This document shows, in pieces, positions 61,331-64,000 of a stretch of DNA of 64,000 bases (its first letter is position 1; every line of letters begins with the position of its first letter). The position numbers were made by a program, and so were the translations under genes. The DNA comes from Hypericum androsaemum (Eukaryota; Streptophyta; Magnoliopsida; Malpighiales; Hypericaceae): positions 12,159,570 to 12,223,569 of the forward strand of contig OZ023186.1 in NCBI GenBank assembly GCA_963995505.1. Reading direction: 5' to 3'. The notes below the pieces were generated by a model. The model had not been told where the DNA came from. It was given only the letters and a program-made list of their open reading frames with translations, and ran no database searches.

Positions 61331-61942
61331 CTGGAGGAGGGCGAATTTGCAAAGCTTTTGTGCAAATTTGGTCCATAAAAAATATAATTTTTGAAGCTAT
61401 AGTGTGTAAGTTGTCGTTGAGGTAGGGAAGCCATTTAGACACTGCAGAAGCCTTGAAAATTTGCCCTTTCTCTCGTTCTTCCTCTTCTTTGTCTTTATTT
61501 GATAGGTCGCCAAGAAATAGAGAAATATTAACTGTAGAAAATATAGAAGAAAAGCTAAACAAATGGAATATGCCATGTTCTTCCTTGTCTACTATTTATA
61601 AGTCTGGAAGTTTTAAATTAATTTCTGATTATGTGATCAAAACGAAAGAGCGTACGATACCCCTTAAAGAGGGATTTGCAAATTTTAATTTGCTCTCCGA
61701 AAAACTCATTGAGTCACATAAGAAAAAATATAGAAGACTCTATAATTGGAGTCATTGAATCAAATCTAGCTCACGGTCCTATTTTCTTTAAGTGTTTTCA
61801 GAATTTCTCGGTTTCACTTGAAGATCAGACAATTATACATTCTGAATAGCTTTAGGTACGACATCGTTAGATCGGTTAAGATCCGTGAGTAAAAGGGTGG
61901 TTTCACCCTGGAAAGAGTAGCTCATGCCCTTTAAATTCTGTT
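61331..61942 (+). pseudogene. Fragment resembling plant pararetrovirus movement-protein region
   Basis: A 612-bp non-satellite island with no LTR ends, target duplication or poly-A tail. A plus-strand frame at 61453-61758 (101 codons) has, in its second half, the character of the N-terminal part of a Caulimoviridae-type 30K movement protein. A second stretch in another frame (61742-61849) resembles a later part of the same domain. The copy therefore appears to carry a frameshift and a short internal loss, and it ends early. The minus strand overlapping it has no signal. Endogenous pararetroviral fragments are common in plant repeats and usually lack insertion signatures. Recognition is from pattern only; it could also be another plant repeat. 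Confidence 0.5.
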
Positions 61943-63313
61943 AAAGATAGGGCATGGAAAAAGGCATGAAAAAGGCAAGAAAAGGCAAGAAAAGGAAAGA
62001 TAGGCAAGAAAAGGGAAGATAAGGCAAGAAAAGGCAAGGAAAAGGCAAGAAAATGAAAGAAAAGTTAAGAATAGGCATGAAAAAGGCATGAAAAGGCAAG
62101 AAAAGGTAAGATAAGGCAAGAAAAGGCAAGATAATGTAAGATAAGTAAAGAAAAGGTAAGAAAAGGTAAGATAAGGCAAGAAAAGGAAAGGAAAAGGCAA
62201 GAAAAGGAAATAAAAGGCAAGAAAAGGCAAGGAAAAGGAAAGAAAAGGTAAGAAAAGGAAAGAAAATGCAAGGAAAAGGCAAGGAAAAAGAAAGAAAAGG
62301 CAAGATAAGGAATAAATAGGCAAGATCGCGCAGGAAAAGGCAAGATAAGGTAAGAAAAGGGCAAGAAAAGGACAAGAAAATGCAATTTAAAGCAAAAAAA
62401 AGGAAATATAAGGCATGAAAAGGCAAGAAAAGGCAAGAGAAGGCAAGCAAAGGCAAGAAAAGGCAAGAAGAGGAAAGAAAAGGCAAGATTAGGTCAGAAA
62501 AGATAAGAAAAGGCTTGATAAGGCAAGAAAAGGAATGAAAAGGAAAGAAAAGTAAAGATTAGGCAAGGAAAGGCAAGGTAAGGCAAGAAATGGAAAGGAA
62601 AAGGCAAGATAAGGCATGAAAAGGCAAGAAAAGGAAAGAAAAAAAGGGAAGATAAGGCAAGAAAAGGCAATATAAGGCAAGAAAAGGAAAGAAAAGGAGG
62701 AAAAGGCAAGAAAAGGATAGAAAAGGAAAGATAAGGCAAGAAAAGGAAAGAAAGGGCAAGATAAGGTCATAAAAGGCAAGAGAAGACAAGGAAAGGCAGG
62801 AAAAGGAAAGCAAAAGCCAAGATAAGGGAAGGACAGGGCAAGAAAAGGCAAGATAAGAAAAAACAAGGCAAGGAAAAGGCAAGAAAGGGCAAGAAAAGGA
62901 AAGAAAAGGCAAGAAAATGCAAGAAAAGGCAAGAAAATGTAAGATAAGGCAAGAAAAGGCAAGAAAATGAAAGAAATGTAAAGAAAAGCAAAGATAAGTC
63001 AAGAAAAAGGAAGAAAAGGCAAGGAAAAGGCAAAAAAAGGAAAGGTAGGGCAAGAAAAAGGCAAGAAAAGGCATGAAAAGGCAAGAAAAGAAAAGATAGG
63101 GCATGGAAAAGGCATGTAAAAGGAATGAAAAGGCAAGAGAAGGAAAGATAGGGCAAGAAAAGGCAAGAAAAGGCAAGGAAAGGGCAAGAAAATGAAAGAA
63201 AAGGCATGGAAAAGGCATGAAAAGAAACGATAAGGCATGAAAAGGTAAGAAAAGGCAAGAAAAGGAAAGAAAAGGCAAGAAAAGGCAAGAGAAGGCAAGC
63301 AAAGGAAAGAAAA
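61943..63313 (+). repeat. Purine satellite between viral-like fragment and LTR d
   Basis: A decamer array of the right-hand subtype (GATAGGGCATGG at its first bases, AATAGGCAAGATCG-type landmark at 62315). It continues the block left of the 61331-61942 fragment. No gene is present. Confidence 0.94.
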
Positions 63314-63539
63314 TGATGTGAGCAAGCCTAAGGACGCACCTACTATCAAGCTTGTAGACTCGCAGCAAGTTCAAGTTCCAATTGGGCCAATGACAAGAGC
63401 ACGAGCTAGGAAGTTGCAATCTGATTTCAATGGACTAATGCAAGAAGTTTGGGCTCAAGTTGGTGCGTACAAGTGCAAGGACGTGCATGAGGCACATGCA
63501 AAGCCCATGCACGTGATAGAGGCTATTTTGGAAGCTTAA
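63314..63539 (+). pseudogene. Polyprotein C-terminal tail encoded in LTR d
   Basis: A frame with PIGPMTRARARK and GLMQEVWAQ ending at a stop after ILEA, like copy c. The ATG at 63318 is the first in frame but the true protein would have read in from upstream. Confidence 0.65.
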
Positions 63540-63792
63540 TATGCACACCAACTTCTGGATGCATGCGCACATGGAGAATCAGCAAGAATCAACCTATTTA
63601 GGCCATGCATCTTCTTGTTAGGACGTGCAATTAATTGTTATTCTATTAGATATTATTTGTTTAGATTATTTCCTATTTTAGTTGAATAATTCGGCCAGAA
63701 TCTCCTTAGAATAGGAAAGAGAGTTTTGGCCAGCCTTTGAACTCCTTTTAAGGAGTTAGCTTGTTTAGGAATATTTTGGTACTTTGGGAGCC

Positions 63793-63819
63793 TATATAAA
63801 GAGGACTCCTAGCAATAAA
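63793..63819 (+). promoter_or_regulatory. LTR d TATA box and polyadenylation signal
   Basis: TATATAA at 63793-63799 and AATAAA at 63814-63819, with the same spacing as in the other copies. Confidence 0.7.
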
Positions 63820-64000
63820 ACGTACACACACAATTGGGAAATACTTAGCATTGGCTAGTTGAGAGTTTGATACTCGTTTGTTCTTGCTTAGGCTGGTGAG
63901 TCGTCTTGGCCAGAATTTATCCTTCACTTATCAAGCGGATATTCCATCCCCGTTTGTGGCGTGATACGACCTTAGGTCAAGGTTCAGAAGCCCTTGCAGC

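Larger units (their letters stand above)
63314..64000 (+). mobile_element. LTR d of the solo-LTR family, cut by window edge
   Basis: It starts TGATGTGA after satellite GAAAA. It is homologous to LTRs a-c through the polyprotein tail, TATA box and the CCCGTTTGTGGCGTGAT segment. The last ~100 bp visible diverge from a and b. The right end is outside the window, so whether it is solo or the 5' LTR of a full element cannot be decided here. Confidence 0.8.

Overview
The window looks like plant (probably eudicot) heterochromatin with no host gene in it. The evidence is Ty3/gypsy retrotransposons primed by initiator tRNA-Met, a chromodomain-bearing integrase, and a fragment resembling a plant pararetrovirus. 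About 43 of the 64 kb is one low-complexity satellite. Its strand-specific purine unit is close to the decamer AAAAGGCAAG, with common variants ATAAGGCAAG, AAAAGGAAAG and AAAAGGCATG. Because the period is about 10 bp, A-tracts recur roughly once per helical turn. The pyrimidine strand has almost no stop codons, so it carries very long but meaningless reading frames (up to about 725 codons).

Layout. 1-11434: purine-strand array with two solo LTRs (336-1102 and 5833-6599) that belong to one ~5.5 kb segmental duplication. 11435-17618: the same array inverted, holding a third solo LTR, also inverted (14101-14891). 17619-25866: a minus-strand chromovirus-type Ty3/gypsy element. It has a 2748-bp 5' LTR, an intact gag, broken pro/RT/integrase, and a 3' LTR cut to 687 bp exactly where the array changes orientation. 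25867-30705: purine array. 30706-38745: pyrimidine array. 38746-47678: a structurally complete, non-coding LTR element on the plus strand (LTRs 2832 and 2776 bp, TSD ATTGA). 47679-47752: remainder of the pyrimidine array, ending in a 30-bp near-palindrome. 47753-63313: purine array, interrupted at 61331-61942 by the pararetrovirus-like fragment. 63314-64000: a fourth LTR of the solo-LTR family, running off the window.

How the parts relate. The solo LTRs run TGATGTGA...TCATATCA and encode the last ~70 residues of a Ty3/gypsy polyprotein. They sit between 5-bp target duplications (GAAAG, GAAAT), and in every case their sense strand is the purine strand of the array. Blocks of array and LTR have therefore been inverted together. 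The two large elements share primer site, LTR 3' end and an LTR hairpin. The coding one (or an active relative) is the likely helper of the non-coding one. By eye each element's LTR pair differs at under 1% of sites, so both insertions look young. The main novelty is the satellite itself: helically phased, homopurine-biased, nearly free of CG and CHG sites, organised in higher-order repeats, and with at least four strand-switch points.
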